Position numbers and translations under genes: made by a program. This document shows positions 25,861 to 34,931 of a stretch of DNA of 48,742 nt, in pieces. The DNA comes from an uncultured Lachnospiraceae bacterium (lineage in GTDB: Bacteria > Bacillota > Clostridia > Lachnospirales > Lachnospiraceae). Location: the NCBI GenBank assembly GCA_910580015.1, contig CAJTVT010000021.1, positions 1-48,742 of the forward strand, given 5' to 3'. Under the pieces are notes generated by a model. That model ran no database searches. It saw nothing but the letters and a program-made list of their open reading frames with translations, and was not told the DNA's origin. Numbering within the stretch: position 1 is the first letter of the stretch; every line of letters starts with the position of its first letter.

Positions 25861-27477
25861 TTACCGTTTCAGATTTACCAATTCCTCTAACAAGCTGTCA
25901 GACGTCGTAATAATTCTAGAATTCGCCTGGAAACCTCTCTGAGTTGTAATCATCTCAGTAAACTCTGTAGCAAGATCTACATTGGACATCTCTAAAACGC
26001 CGCTGGACATCTTACCGCCATCCGCAGTGATATCTTGCCCAATACCATCGAAATCACCAGAGTTCAACGTCTGCTGATAACAGTTCTCTCCAAGCTTTTC
26101 AAGACCTGCTGGATTAGGGAATGTTGTGACTGCAATCTGTCCCAGCAATCGTCTGGTTCCATTGTCGTAACTTCCATAAATCTCACCGTTCTCTGCAACT
26201 TCTACACCTGTCATACTTCCAAGACGCCTTCCCAGTCCTTTCAGTCCAGTAACATCTCCCTTATCCAGTCCAAGGGTACAATTTTTACCATTATCATAAC
26301 ATTGTGATTCTGAAAAATCAACATTGATATTTCGGAACTCACCACCAAGGGCTGACATCTTTAACGTTACAGAATCTGAACCTTCCTGACCAACCCATTG
26401 AAATGTTCCTCCATCTGGCTCATCCTCTTTAAAATCCAATCTGTAACCATACACTGTCTCCGTATAGCTATAAACAGCGGAAGTACCGTTCTGTGTAATT
26501 CTATCTGAGGGGAATGTAAAATCCTCTGCCTGCTTATCTGAGATTCCAAACATGGAAGTTACAGAATATTCAACACCAGCAGCCGTCTTAAATTTCTTAT
26601 TGGCATCATCATATGTAAGAACTTCACCCTCTGCATCACGGAAATTCGTGCCATCATAGGTAAAATTACCTGCAAGGTTATAAGAACGTCTCACATTTGT
26701 AGGTTCACCAAATATATTTGTCATCGTATTATTTACAGGATCCGCCTCCAAATAATCTTTCAAAATAGAATGATTATTTGCATCCAAAATATCCGTAAGT
26801 TCCACTGTATACGTAAGCGTATCCACATCTGCAGTCTTCACAGCAAATTTAGCTGAATAGCTGTAACCAAGTGCATCATAAAACGTAAGACTCATAATAT
26901 AACCATCATCACTATTTATCTGCACATTATTCTTATCCAATACCCCACTACAGTTCGCCTCTGTAGTCGCCTCTGGTGGAGATGTTAAATTGGTTCCTGT
27001 CATGATACGCAACGGGGAAACTGTGTCTTTACGGATCGTCCCTGTTGTGGTGTCAACTTGCCATCCCATAACGTTATAACCAGTTGCCTTAGTAGTTAAA
27101 GTGCCTGAACCATCAATATAGAATGCACCTGCCTTGGTAAATAAATTTTCTTTACCATTATTTACAATAAAGAAACTGTCTCCGGTAATTCTCAAGTCCC
27201 ATCCGTCTCCAGTAGTCTGCGTAGAACCTGGCGTAGAAATATTTACAGATGTGGAACCAGTGGTAACACCAAGACCAATCTGCTTCATGTTTACACCACC
27301 CTTATTAGCTGTGGCTCCAGACGCATTTGAAATGTTCTGATACATAATGTCACTAAACGTGGTACTGGATGATTTAAATGCAACGGTATTTACGTTTGCA
27401 ATATTATTACCAATTACATCCATCTTTGTCTGGTGTGTCTTTAATCCTGACACACCAGAATACAATGCTCTCATCAT
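25861..27477 (-). CDS. flgE: Flagellar hook protein FlgE
   Basis: The 538-residue hook subunit begins MMRALYSGVSGLKTHQTKMD. It shows the rod/hook N-terminal motif DVIGNNIANVNTVAFKSS, FlgE-type beta domains in the middle and the C-terminal motif NVDLATEFTEMITTQRGFQAN. The first ATG after AGGAGG is at 27477; earlier in-frame codons have no ribosome binding site. It follows the TIGR02530 gene, as is usual. Confidence 0.95.
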   Translation of the reverse strand: MMRALYSGVSGLKTHQTKMDVIGNNIANVNTVAFKSSSTTFSDIMYQNISNASGATANKGGVNMKQIGLGVTTGSTSVNISTPGSTQTTGDGWDLRITGDSFFIVNNGKENLFTKAGAFYIDGSGTLTTKATGYNVMGWQVDTTTGTIRKDTVSPLRIMTGTNLTSPPEATTEANCSGVLDKNNVQINSDDGYIMSLTFYDALGYSYSAKFAVKTADVDTLTYTVELTDILDANNHSILKDYLEADPVNNTMTNIFGEPTNVRRSYNLAGNFTYDGTNFRDAEGEVLTYDDANKKFKTAAGVEYSVTSMFGISDKQAEDFTFPSDRITQNGTSAVYSYTETVYGYRLDFKEDEPDGGTFQWVGQEGSDSVTLKMSALGGEFRNINVDFSESQCYDNGKNCTLGLDKGDVTGLKGLGRRLGSMTGVEVAENGEIYGSYDNGTRRLLGQIAVTTFPNPAGLEKLGENCYQQTLNSGDFDGIGQDITADGGKMSSGVLEMSNVDLATEFTEMITTQRGFQANSRIITTSDSLLEELVNLKR

Positions 27478-27558
27478 AATGAAACAACCTCCTGAATTTT
27501 GTGCCGTATGATCTTTTCTGTCATTCAAAGATCGTTCGCTTCCTGTTCTCAGGTCCAG

Positions 27559-27954
27559 CTACATAATTACGGCTCCATCTATGTTTGTATATATATTTTC
27601 CCCTGACTCTTTCTGATCCATGGCCGTCACCACTGTCTTATTTGGCACATTCACAATAAACGAATAGGAATCAACTATTACAAGGGATTCCTTCATTCCC
27701 TTCGCTTCTGCCTTTTCTGCCCCATTTTCCAAGCGTTCTTTCTGTTCATTAGAAAGCTCTATCTTTCTGCTTTGTAGCCGCATGGAAGCATGTTTTGAAA
27801 ATTTTAATGCAGAATCTTCACTCACAGACTGCCTGCGCCTTAAAATATCCTCAAAGGACAATTCTGCTGTTGCGGCTGACTCTTTGCCACCATGTTTCAG
27901 ATACTGGTCTGTGATTTGTTCTATAGAAGAGAATTGATTTGAAATTTTATTCAT
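27559..27954 (-). CDS. TIGR02530 family flagellar operon protein
   Basis: A 131-residue protein with the family core LKFSKHASMRLQSRKIELS (about 50-68), the helix KAEAKGMKESLVIVDSYSFIVNV and the closing NKTVVTAMDQKE. It lies between flgD and flgE in many Firmicutes and is thought to act in hook assembly, but the function has not been shown. Length normal. Confidence 0.85.
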   Translation of the reverse strand: MNKISNQFSSIEQITDQYLKHGGKESAATAELSFEDILRRRQSVSEDSALKFSKHASMRLQSRKIELSNEQKERLENGAEKAEAKGMKESLVIVDSYSFIVNVPNKTVVTAMDQKESGENIYTNIDGAVIM

Positions 27955-27993
27955 ATGCTCTCTCCATTCTAAGCGTCCTTGCTTTCCTCCTGA

Positions 27994-28737
27994 TTAGACT
28001 TTGGAGGTATCATCCTTGTCATCTGACCCTTCTGCACCTTCTGTGCCGTCAGTATCAGTATCATCGTTGGAATCATCGCCTTCTCCTGCGATTTGTTCCA
28101 ATTCCTTCATCTTAGCAAGCAGTTCCTTTAATTTATTTAATGATGGTTCACAGTACTTTTCAATAAACTTCTGCTGATAAGCTGTCAAACTGTTATAAGC
28201 TTTTCTCACTGCCTCCAAAGCATCCTTATCCTTTAAGGTTAACTTTTTCGGATCTGGAAGTTCATCAAGCACCTTCTCAAAATCTTCCGCAATCGAGAGT
28301 GCATCCAGATAATCGTCATCTACCACTTTATCCAAATCATCCAGAGAATACAGATTATCTTCAATTGATACATATAACTTGCCATTTTCCTTGACAATAT
28401 AATCTACTTTTCCCTGTACCACATCGGATGCTCCCGTTTTGCTTGTCACCTTCATAATAACGGTTTTGCCTACTAGATTTGTTGCCTGCTGCGCTTCCAT
28501 TGTAGTATTCAAATTCTGCATCTCCTCCAGAGATGAGAATGTAGCAAGCTGTGAAATATATTCCGTATTAGAAGTAGGTTCCAATGGATCTTGGTATTTC
28601 ATCTGAGCTACCAAAAGCTGCAAAAAAGCATCTTTCCCTAAAGAACTGCCGCTGGATTTTCCTGCTTCCGATAACGAATTCGAAGAGGCAGAAGTATCTA
28701 CGACCTGGCCATCTTTTACTGGTACAATAATTCCCAT
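27994..28737 (-). CDS. flgD: Flagellar hook capping protein FlgD with a non-standard C-terminus
   Basis: The N-terminal half is a clear FlgD: DAFLQLLVAQMKYQDPLEPT, NTEYISQLATFSSLEEMQNLN, then a VGKTVIMKV beta segment. After about residue 130 the usual FlgD Ig-like/FnIII domain is not evident. Instead there is a helical stretch PDPKKLTLKDKDALEAVRKA, YNSLTAYQQKFIEKY and LNKLKELLAKMKELE, then an acidic D/T/G tail. The helical pattern (start K.A...VR.AY..LT..Q) resembles small helical repeats in Gram-positive surface proteins. FlgD caps the growing hook outside the cell. Total length 247. Confidence 0.88.
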   Translation of the reverse strand: MGIIVPVKDGQVVDTSASSNSLSEAGKSSGSSLGKDAFLQLLVAQMKYQDPLEPTSNTEYISQLATFSSLEEMQNLNTTMEAQQATNLVGKTVIMKVTSKTGASDVVQGKVDYIVKENGKLYVSIEDNLYSLDDLDKVVDDDYLDALSIAEDFEKVLDELPDPKKLTLKDKDALEAVRKAYNSLTAYQQKFIEKYCEPSLNKLKELLAKMKELEQIAGEGDDSNDDTDTDGTEGAEGSDDKDDTSKV

Positions 28738-28758
28738 ATGATTTCTCCTTTCTTACAA

Positions 28759-30231
28759 TTATGCTGTTATGTTCAGACTGTTGCCTTGTTCTGCCATAAT
28801 CTTTGCCACAAGACTTTCTTCTTCTGACATCAACCCTTCCAATTCATCCAAATTATTTAGATTAAGATTTCTCCTGCCGGATTTACGCAGCTCTTCTTCT
28901 TGTTGCTGTCTGGCAGCATTTTTCTGATTTTCTTCCAGATTGCGTTCAAACCCATGACTGGCAACAGTGACCTCAATGGCTTCCACTTTCATGCCCTGTT
29001 GATCCATATTCTCTTTTAATACAACTAATTGGCTTTCCAGAGCTTCCTTTACCGCCTCATTCTGTGCAGCAAGCTGAGCCGTAATTACGCCATCCCTGGA
29101 TACAACCTGAAGATACACTTTTCCAAGATTAGCCGGATTCAACTGCATTTCAATTGATGATTCTGCCTGGCCTACAAATACCCTGGTCATCTGACTAACC
29201 TGACGAAAGATATCTTCCACATTCACTTTCGTCTGAACGATTGTCTGAGTTACCTCTACCCCCTGACCCTGATTCACTGTCTGAACCGTTGTCTGATATG
29301 TGACATGTGTTTTTGGAGTCTCTGCCTTCTCATTGCCTTCTGCATTCTGTGTCAATTCTGAGAAAGATTCCTTAGAAGCATTGTTATCCTTTGTCTCTGA
29401 CTGTTCCTCTTGTCCTTGAACTGTTACGTCTGCATTCCTCTGTTCTGTCTGCAACTCTGTACGTTCCTGAGGTTTCTGTGAATTTACATCTTCCTCTGGA
29501 TTCTGAACCGATGTCTGCACTGTTCCTGCTTGTTTCTCAGAATCTGGAACAATATCTGCTGACGTATCTGACTGCTCTATAGGCATTTTTTCTATATCTT
29601 GGGTCAAAATCTCCTGTGATTCCTCTGTCAGCATTGCCTCCAACTTATCCATCACCTGTCCCAATTCTTCCGGTGTCAGATTTAGCTGAACTCCAAGCTC
29701 CTGTGACAATTCCGTGATCTGGCTAAGAATTTGCTGAAAATCCTCGCTCAACAACAATCCACTAATATCCTCACTGCCTGTCAATTCCAGAACCAAACCA
29801 GCCAACTTAGACGGATCTACTAGATCCAGAACGGTTAGTCCCATAGCTTCCATCTGTTCTGTAAGTTCTTCTTCTGAGATTCCAAGTTCCTCTGCCACTG
29901 CTTCTTTAACCTCTTTCTCAAAGGTCTTTAGTTTTTCAGCGGTATCTTCTGGCAACTTATCCTCTACATTAGAAGACCCTTCATGGGAAATTGTATTTTC
30001 CCGATAACTGGATTTCGCTGTCTCTCTTTCATAAACAGCCTGTTCAGACATTTCTGTCTTAACAACAGGAACATTTTCATTTGCAGAAAACTTTTGTTGT
30101 CCTCTGTCCACAGATGTCTGATTCAAAAATGCTCCAAAAGCAGCTTCTGTCCCCTGTTGCTGTTTCTGTGTCTGAAGCAAATCGGGGCTGCCCAACATAG
30201 CAGCAATCTGAGCCACTTTACTGGTTACCAT
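28759..30231 (-). CDS. fliK: Flagellar hook-length control protein FliK
   Basis: A 490-residue exported ruler protein. The N-terminal two thirds are low in hydrophobic residues and rich in Q, E, S and T (ruler region). The C-terminal Flg_hook domain (about 345-440) is recognisable by SSIEMQLNPANLGKVYLQVV and VKEALESQLVVLKENMDQQG. It signals FlhB to switch substrates. The start is the ATG at 30231 with AAGGAGG 7 bases ahead. An in-frame ATG two codons earlier is too close to the ribosome binding site. Confidence 0.88.
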   Translation of the reverse strand: MVTSKVAQIAAMLGSPDLLQTQKQQQGTEAAFGAFLNQTSVDRGQQKFSANENVPVVKTEMSEQAVYERETAKSSYRENTISHEGSSNVEDKLPEDTAEKLKTFEKEVKEAVAEELGISEEELTEQMEAMGLTVLDLVDPSKLAGLVLELTGSEDISGLLLSEDFQQILSQITELSQELGVQLNLTPEELGQVMDKLEAMLTEESQEILTQDIEKMPIEQSDTSADIVPDSEKQAGTVQTSVQNPEEDVNSQKPQERTELQTEQRNADVTVQGQEEQSETKDNNASKESFSELTQNAEGNEKAETPKTHVTYQTTVQTVNQGQGVEVTQTIVQTKVNVEDIFRQVSQMTRVFVGQAESSIEMQLNPANLGKVYLQVVSRDGVITAQLAAQNEAVKEALESQLVVLKENMDQQGMKVEAIEVTVASHGFERNLEENQKNAARQQQEEELRKSGRRNLNLNNLDELEGLMSEEESLVAKIMAEQGNSLNITA

Positions 30232-30311
30232 GTACATTCCTCCTTTCCTGCTTAATGTACGCTCGGATTCTCTTTGTGCCTGATTTTGCGAGAAGATTTT
30301 TTTGTCAGATG

Positions 30312-30363
30312 TGCACAAATTCAGGAGCGTACCCGGATGGTACGTTGATTAAATTTGTGTGCA
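30312..30363 (-). other. Structured leader stem-loop upstream of fliK
   Basis: The 236-base gap between the MotE-like gene and fliK holds a two-part stem. An outer TGCACAAATT-type stem (30312-30321 with 30352-30363) and an inner CGTACC/GGTACG stem (30328-30333 with 30339-30344) close a short loop. An asymmetric internal loop of about six bases lies between. No T-run follows. It does not match a riboswitch consensus I recognise. Possible attenuator or processing site separating early basal-body genes from hook genes. Confidence 0.5.
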
Positions 30364-30467
30364 TTTGGCGGAAAATCAGCCGTAAAAGCAGGTATAAGTG
30401 AGATTCCGAGAGTATATCTTACTATATATTATTATAAAATCCCAAAAAGGACTCTATAACCGTATCA

Positions 30468-31307
30468 TTATGGCTCCATCAGTTTCGTGAGCCGCGCGGC
30501 AACCTCAGGATCCATGGCATCTAATATCTTTGCCCTGGCATCTACCGCCATATTCTCCAAAATCTTTGCCACCAACTTCAAATCATCTGTCATCTTCTCC
30601 ATAAGCGCCGCTGCCTGTTTGGGCTTCATGGATGCATATGTATTGGCATATTCCTGTATCTCTTCACTTGCCTCTTGTTGCTGAATCACCTGTTTATACA
30701 AAACCTCTGCATTTGCTGGATCAATACTTTCGTAATATGCCTTATATTCTGATATATCGGGTGCATTCTCATTGAACACAACCTCTTTATAAAACTCTGT
30801 CTTTTGTTTTTCAAATTCCGCCTGTTCACTTTCAAATGCCTTCAACCGTTCTACTTCAGCTTGAAGTTGTGTCACAGATTCAGAATCTCCTTTGGACTGA
30901 GATTGCGCATTGGACAATTCCACTTCCAACTCCTTAATTCGATCAATCGCCTCTTTTAAGGTCGTATACGGATATTGTGCATCCGCTGCTGTCTCCTTAT
31001 GGACAGTTTCAGGCAAAATTTTATTGATATATGGAACATCCTTTAGTATGGGCTGCAATACTGTAGAACCAAATCCGCCAATATCCATCTTGATTACCAG
31101 TGCAAGAATTGCAAGCCAGATAATAATAAATATAATAGATGCCAGAACGACCGCCAGTTTGCCTCCACTTTCTGGCTCTTCCGGTGTCTCCTCCTGTACC
31201 TGACTTCTATTCATTTTCTCTTCCTTTTTTCTGGCTTTTTCTGCTTTTTTTTGCGCTTTTTTGTCCAAAGCACCTGTTTCACCCTGGTCTAACATCGGGT
31301 CTGCCAT
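30468..31307 (-). CDS. MotE-like / MgtE-N domain flagellar protein
   Basis: A 279-residue protein: a lysine/glutamate-rich N-terminus (about 1-45), one membrane helix (about 52-72), a long coiled coil (about 115-170), and a C-terminal four-helix MgtE-N-like domain with MKPKQAAALMEKMTDDLKLV and MDPEVAARLTKLMEP. Proteins of this type (YlxF in Bacillus, MotE in rhizobia) are encoded after fliJ. A role in motor or export assembly is likely but unproven. Confidence 0.82.
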   Translation of the reverse strand: MADPMLDQGETGALDKKAQKKAEKARKKEEKMNRSQVQEETPEEPESGGKLAVVLASIIFIIIWLAILALVIKMDIGGFGSTVLQPILKDVPYINKILPETVHKETAADAQYPYTTLKEAIDRIKELEVELSNAQSQSKGDSESVTQLQAEVERLKAFESEQAEFEKQKTEFYKEVVFNENAPDISEYKAYYESIDPANAEVLYKQVIQQQEASEEIQEYANTYASMKPKQAAALMEKMTDDLKLVAKILENMAVDARAKILDAMDPEVAARLTKLMEP

Positions 31308-31318
31308 ATTTCCACCGC

Positions 31319-31768
31319 CTATCCTTCTATTGCATGATTGTGAGTAAAGCTTACCAGCTCATCCACCGCCTTGCTTTCTTCCTTTTCTAGTTCTTTCTTA
31401 AATTCCTCAAAGGCTTTTTCTTTCAAAATCTCATGGGTTTTACGTTCTGTCATAACTTCCTGCAAATGTTTCCTGGCACTCTCTAGATTACGCTGTGCTA
31501 CATGGACAACAAGGGTCTGATTTCGAATTGCTCCCTTCATTGTCTCAATTGCGGTTCGGGTAACCCGGATTTCATGAAAATCTAATCGATCCTCCATCAA
31601 TTCCCGCGCTCGGATTTCATAAGCAATCCTTCTTTGACGTAGTGCTTCTAACTTTTCCTCTTCTTTGTTCAAATTTGCCGCTGCAATGGAAAAAGCTGTT
31701 TTCGCCTGGGTTTCCAGCTTATACTTAATGTCCAAGATATTCTGCATTTTATATGTAAACTTCGCCAT
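31319..31768 (-). CDS. fliJ: Flagellar export protein FliJ
   Basis: A 149-residue, almost wholly alpha-helical coiled-coil protein beginning MAKFTYKMQNILDIKYKLET, the usual FliJ N-terminus. It has the pattern ..RELMEDRLDFHEIRVTR. It is the stalk-like component of the FliI ATPase that drives export. Between fliI and the MotE-like gene as expected. Confidence 0.9.
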   Translation of the reverse strand: MAKFTYKMQNILDIKYKLETQAKTAFSIAAANLNKEEEKLEALRQRRIAYEIRARELMEDRLDFHEIRVTRTAIETMKGAIRNQTLVVHVAQRNLESARKHLQEVMTERKTHEILKEKAFEEFKKELEKEESKAVDELVSFTHNHAIEG

Positions 31769-31799
31769 AAAAACCTCTTAGATTTTAAACCTGCTATGA

Positions 31800-33104
31800 C
31801 TAAAAAATCTGTTCCATCATGTCTAATATTTCTTCAAACGTAAACTTATCGTGAGTCTCCTGTAATAAAAAGTGATTCACTTCACCAATCTTCTCAATCG
31901 CATAATCAATATTCTGATTAGAACCGTTTTTATATGCACCAATATTAATCAAGTCCTCCGCTTCCTGATAGGTAGCTAACACATTCTTAAGCTTGCCAGC
32001 AGCTTCTTTATGCTCCTTCCCTGCAATAGAACTCATTACACGAGAAATACTTTGAAGTACATCAATCGCTGGATAATGATTCCTATGTGCTAACTTACGA
32101 TCCAACATAATATGCCCATCCAAAATACTTCTTGCAGTATCTGTAATTGGCTCGTTAAAGTCGTCACCATCTACCAAAACAGTATACAATCCCGTGATGG
32201 AACCTTTATCAGAGTTTCCTGCCCGTTCCAGCAGCTTTGGCATCTCAGAATACACACTAGGCGGATAACCTCTAGTTACTGGGGGTTCTCCAGATGCAAG
32301 TCCAATTTCTCGCTGGGCCATAGAAAAACGTGTTAGAGAATCCATCATCAATAATACATCCTTGCCCTGATCTCTGAAATACTCTGCTATCGCTGTAGCT
32401 GTTTTTGCTGCATTTCGTCTTAGAAGAGCTGGACGGTCAGAGGTCGCTACTACCACCACTGAACGACGCATTCCCTCTTCCCCCATATCCCTTTCGATAA
32501 ACTCTCTTACCTCTCTGCCTCGCTCTCCAATCAGCGCAATTACATTAATATCTGCCCGTGTATTTCTGGCAAACATACCAAGCAATGTACTCTTCCCCAC
32601 GCCAGAACCAGCAAAAATTCCAATTCTTTGTCCCTTTCCAACTGTAATCAGTCCATCTACCGCTTTTACTCCCAAAGGAAGTACATCCTCAATGATAACT
32701 CTTGCCATTGGATCTGGTGGAGCTGCATCTACTGGATATTCCTCTTTTAACACCAATTCCTCAACATCTGTAGGTCTTCCCATACCATCCAGAGTATGCC
32801 CCAGCATTTCATCTCCTACATAAACAGACAAAGGATGTCCCGTATTTTCTACGATACACCCTACGCCCAAACCTTCTACACTCTCATAAGGCATAAGAAG
32901 CAGTCTTTTATCCCTGAAACCTACCACCTCTGCCATAATAGAGATATTCTTGTTCTTATCAATGATAATACGGCACAAGTCATTCAGTTTGGCATTTGGG
33001 CCCACAGATTCTATCGTAAGTCCTACAATCTTTACTACTTTTCCTAAATGTCTATAATAATTTTTTTCTGCCAATTCAGCATATTTATCAAAATTATATG
33101 TCAC
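31800..33104 (-). CDS. fliI: Flagellar export ATPase FliI
   Basis: A 434-residue F1-beta-like ATPase. It has Walker A GSGVGKST (166-173), LIGERGREVREFIERD, Walker B LLMMDSLTRFSMAQREIGLA (Asp about 256) and the family hallmark GEPPVTRGYPPSVYSEMPKL. It energises loading of export substrates. Full length; starts 10 bases after fliH. Confidence 0.97.
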   Translation of the reverse strand: MTYNFDKYAELAEKNYYRHLGKVVKIVGLTIESVGPNAKLNDLCRIIIDKNKNISIMAEVVGFRDKRLLLMPYESVEGLGVGCIVENTGHPLSVYVGDEMLGHTLDGMGRPTDVEELVLKEEYPVDAAPPDPMARVIIEDVLPLGVKAVDGLITVGKGQRIGIFAGSGVGKSTLLGMFARNTRADINVIALIGERGREVREFIERDMGEEGMRRSVVVVATSDRPALLRRNAAKTATAIAEYFRDQGKDVLLMMDSLTRFSMAQREIGLASGEPPVTRGYPPSVYSEMPKLLERAGNSDKGSITGLYTVLVDGDDFNEPITDTARSILDGHIMLDRKLAHRNHYPAIDVLQSISRVMSSIAGKEHKEAAGKLKNVLATYQEAEDLINIGAYKNGSNQNIDYAIEKIGEVNHFLLQETHDKFTFEEILDMMEQIF

Positions 33105-33114
33105 ATTCTTTTCC

Positions 33115-33927
33115 TCACAAACTCAATGACTTTATAGTTTTCGTTAAATTCTCAAGCTGAACATCCATTCCGCATTCGAACACACCAGAATCTGTTTCTA
33201 TCATACACTGCCGTTCCTGTAAAGCGGCGTCCGCCATGATTTCCACATGGACAGCCTGCCCAACCTGATCGGTAATGTATTTCTTGTGTTCCTCCACAAA
33301 CTCATAATCCTTCAAGCTTACACGCACCTGGAACTCTTTTGTACCTTCTGCGCTTAAAATAACTTTTTGGATTAAATAAATTAATATTTCCTTTTTATCA
33401 TCAAATTGTACATGGAAAACCTTTTCAAATATATCAGAAATAATATCCACCAAATAAGGTTCTAATTCCTGTATTTTTTGCTGATAATCTTCTTCCAACC
33501 TGCGGCTCTCTTCATCCAACTGGCGACTGAGCTCTTCCAGTCTTGCATTCGCTTTGGCGTTTCCTTCCTGCTCTCCCGCAGCAAACCCTTCATTTCTGGC
33601 CTGCTCCTTGATAGCTTCTGCCTGATTTTGTGCATCTGAAATAATAGCTTCCATCTGCTCTCTTGCATCTGCAAGAATTCCATCAGCCTCTTCCTCAGCT
33701 TGCTTTTTAATTTCTTCTGGGGTAAGTTCCGGTTCCTTGGGAACTGCATCTACCACTTCCATCTGCAATCCTGCAATAAAACCATCTACACTTCCCTGCT
33801 GGTCAGGAATCTGACTCATCATCATCCTTTCCAGCTCCTTCATTCGCTCTGCCACTCTAAGATTGGAATTGATAACCCTTGGCCCTTGGTCATTAGAAAT
33901 ATACCTTTGCTTATACAAGTTAGACAA
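33115..33927 (-). CDS. fliH: Flagellar assembly protein FliH
   Basis: The regulator and anchor of FliI. The protein (about 270 residues) starts with LSNLYKQRY, a Firmicutes FliH feature. It has a long E/A/Q-rich coiled coil (about 75-165) and a C-terminal FliH/V-ATPase-E domain (LVDIISDIFEKVFHVQF). Start choice: TTG at 33927 with GGAGGTGA ahead, overlapping the fliG stop by 8 bases. A GTG at 33945 is an alternative with a poorer ribosome binding site. Confidence 0.88.
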   Translation of the reverse strand: MSNLYKQRYISNDQGPRVINSNLRVAERMKELERMMMSQIPDQQGSVDGFIAGLQMEVVDAVPKEPELTPEEIKKQAEEEADGILADAREQMEAIISDAQNQAEAIKEQARNEGFAAGEQEGNAKANARLEELSRQLDEESRRLEEDYQQKIQELEPYLVDIISDIFEKVFHVQFDDKKEILIYLIQKVILSAEGTKEFQVRVSLKDYEFVEEHKKYITDQVGQAVHVEIMADAALQERQCMIETDSGVFECGMDVQLENLTKTIKSLSL

Positions 33928-34930
33928 CGATCTCGTCACCTCCACCTCTGGAGATTACAATCTCTGCTGAATCTTCCAGCTTACGGATAATACCAACAAT
34001 CTTCTGCTGCGCTTCTTCCACATCCTTCATTCGGACTGGTCCCATATATTCCATATCTTCCTTAATCATGGATGCCAAACGCTTTGACATGTTCTTAAAG
34101 ATGACATTCTGAACATCTTCATTTGCCGCCTTCAGCGCTACTCCCAGATCATTATTATCCACATCTCGGAGAACACGCTGGATCGCACGGTCATCCAGAA
34201 GAAGAATGTCTTCAAATACGAACATCTTCTTACGGATTTCATCTGCCAATTCTGGCTCTTCAATCTCAAGAGATTCCATAATATGTTTTTCTGTAGCGCG
34301 GTCTACTGTATTCAAAATGTTTACAACTGCATCTACACCGCCCACAATTGTGTAATCCTGATTTACCAAAGAAGAAAGTTTTCGTTCCAATACTCGCTCC
34401 ACTTCCTTTATCACATCTGGTGAAGTTCTGTCCATCATCGCAATACGCTTCGCCACATCTGCCTGCTTTTCCGGTATCAAAGAACTGATAATCACGGAAG
34501 CCTGGCCTGGCGACAAATAAGACAAAATCATTGCGATTGTCTGAGGATGCTCTTCTTGAATAAAATTCAAAAGCTGAGATGGATCCGTCTTACGCACAAA
34601 TTCGAAAGGACGTACCTGAAGGGAAGCTGTCAGCTTGGAAATAACACCTTGTGCTTTCTCTTCTCCCAATGCCTTTTCCAACAATTCTTTCGCATAACCA
34701 ATACCACCCTCAGCAATGTACTGCTGAGCCAGACAGATCTGATAAAATTCATTTAAAACATCTTCTTTCGTCTGTGGGGAAATACTTCTGGTATTGGCAA
34801 TTTCCAATGTAAGCTCTTCAATTTCTTCTTCTTTTAAATGTTTAAAAATAGAGGCTGATTTCTCTGGCCCTAATGCAATCAACAAGATTGCCGCTTTTTG
34901 AACTCCATTATATTCTTCTGAACTTGCCAT
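33920..34930 (-). CDS. fliG: Flagellar motor switch protein FliG
   Basis: A 336-residue rotor protein that binds the FliF ring, FliM and the stator. Motifs: VQKAAILLIALGPEKSASIF near the N-terminus, the EHPQTIAMILSYL motif in the middle domain, and the C-terminal torque helix FEDILLLDDRAIQRVLRDVD. The start is ATG 34930, one base after the fliF stop with GAGGAG ahead. An earlier in-frame codon lies in fliF. Confidence 0.96.
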   Translation of the reverse strand: MASSEEYNGVQKAAILLIALGPEKSASIFKHLKEEEIEELTLEIANTRSISPQTKEDVLNEFYQICLAQQYIAEGGIGYAKELLEKALGEEKAQGVISKLTASLQVRPFEFVRKTDPSQLLNFIQEEHPQTIAMILSYLSPGQASVIISSLIPEKQADVAKRIAMMDRTSPDVIKEVERVLERKLSSLVNQDYTIVGGVDAVVNILNTVDRATEKHIMESLEIEEPELADEIRKKMFVFEDILLLDDRAIQRVLRDVDNNDLGVALKAANEDVQNVIFKNMSKRLASMIKEDMEYMGPVRMKDVEEAQQKIVGIIRKLEDSAEIVISRGGGDEIVV

Positions 34931-34931
34931 A

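Noticed and set aside
30240..30470. c-di-GMP riboswitch upstream of fliK
   Set aside because: The conserved GEMM core and tetraloop/receptor sequences are not present; only a generic stem-loop is seen.
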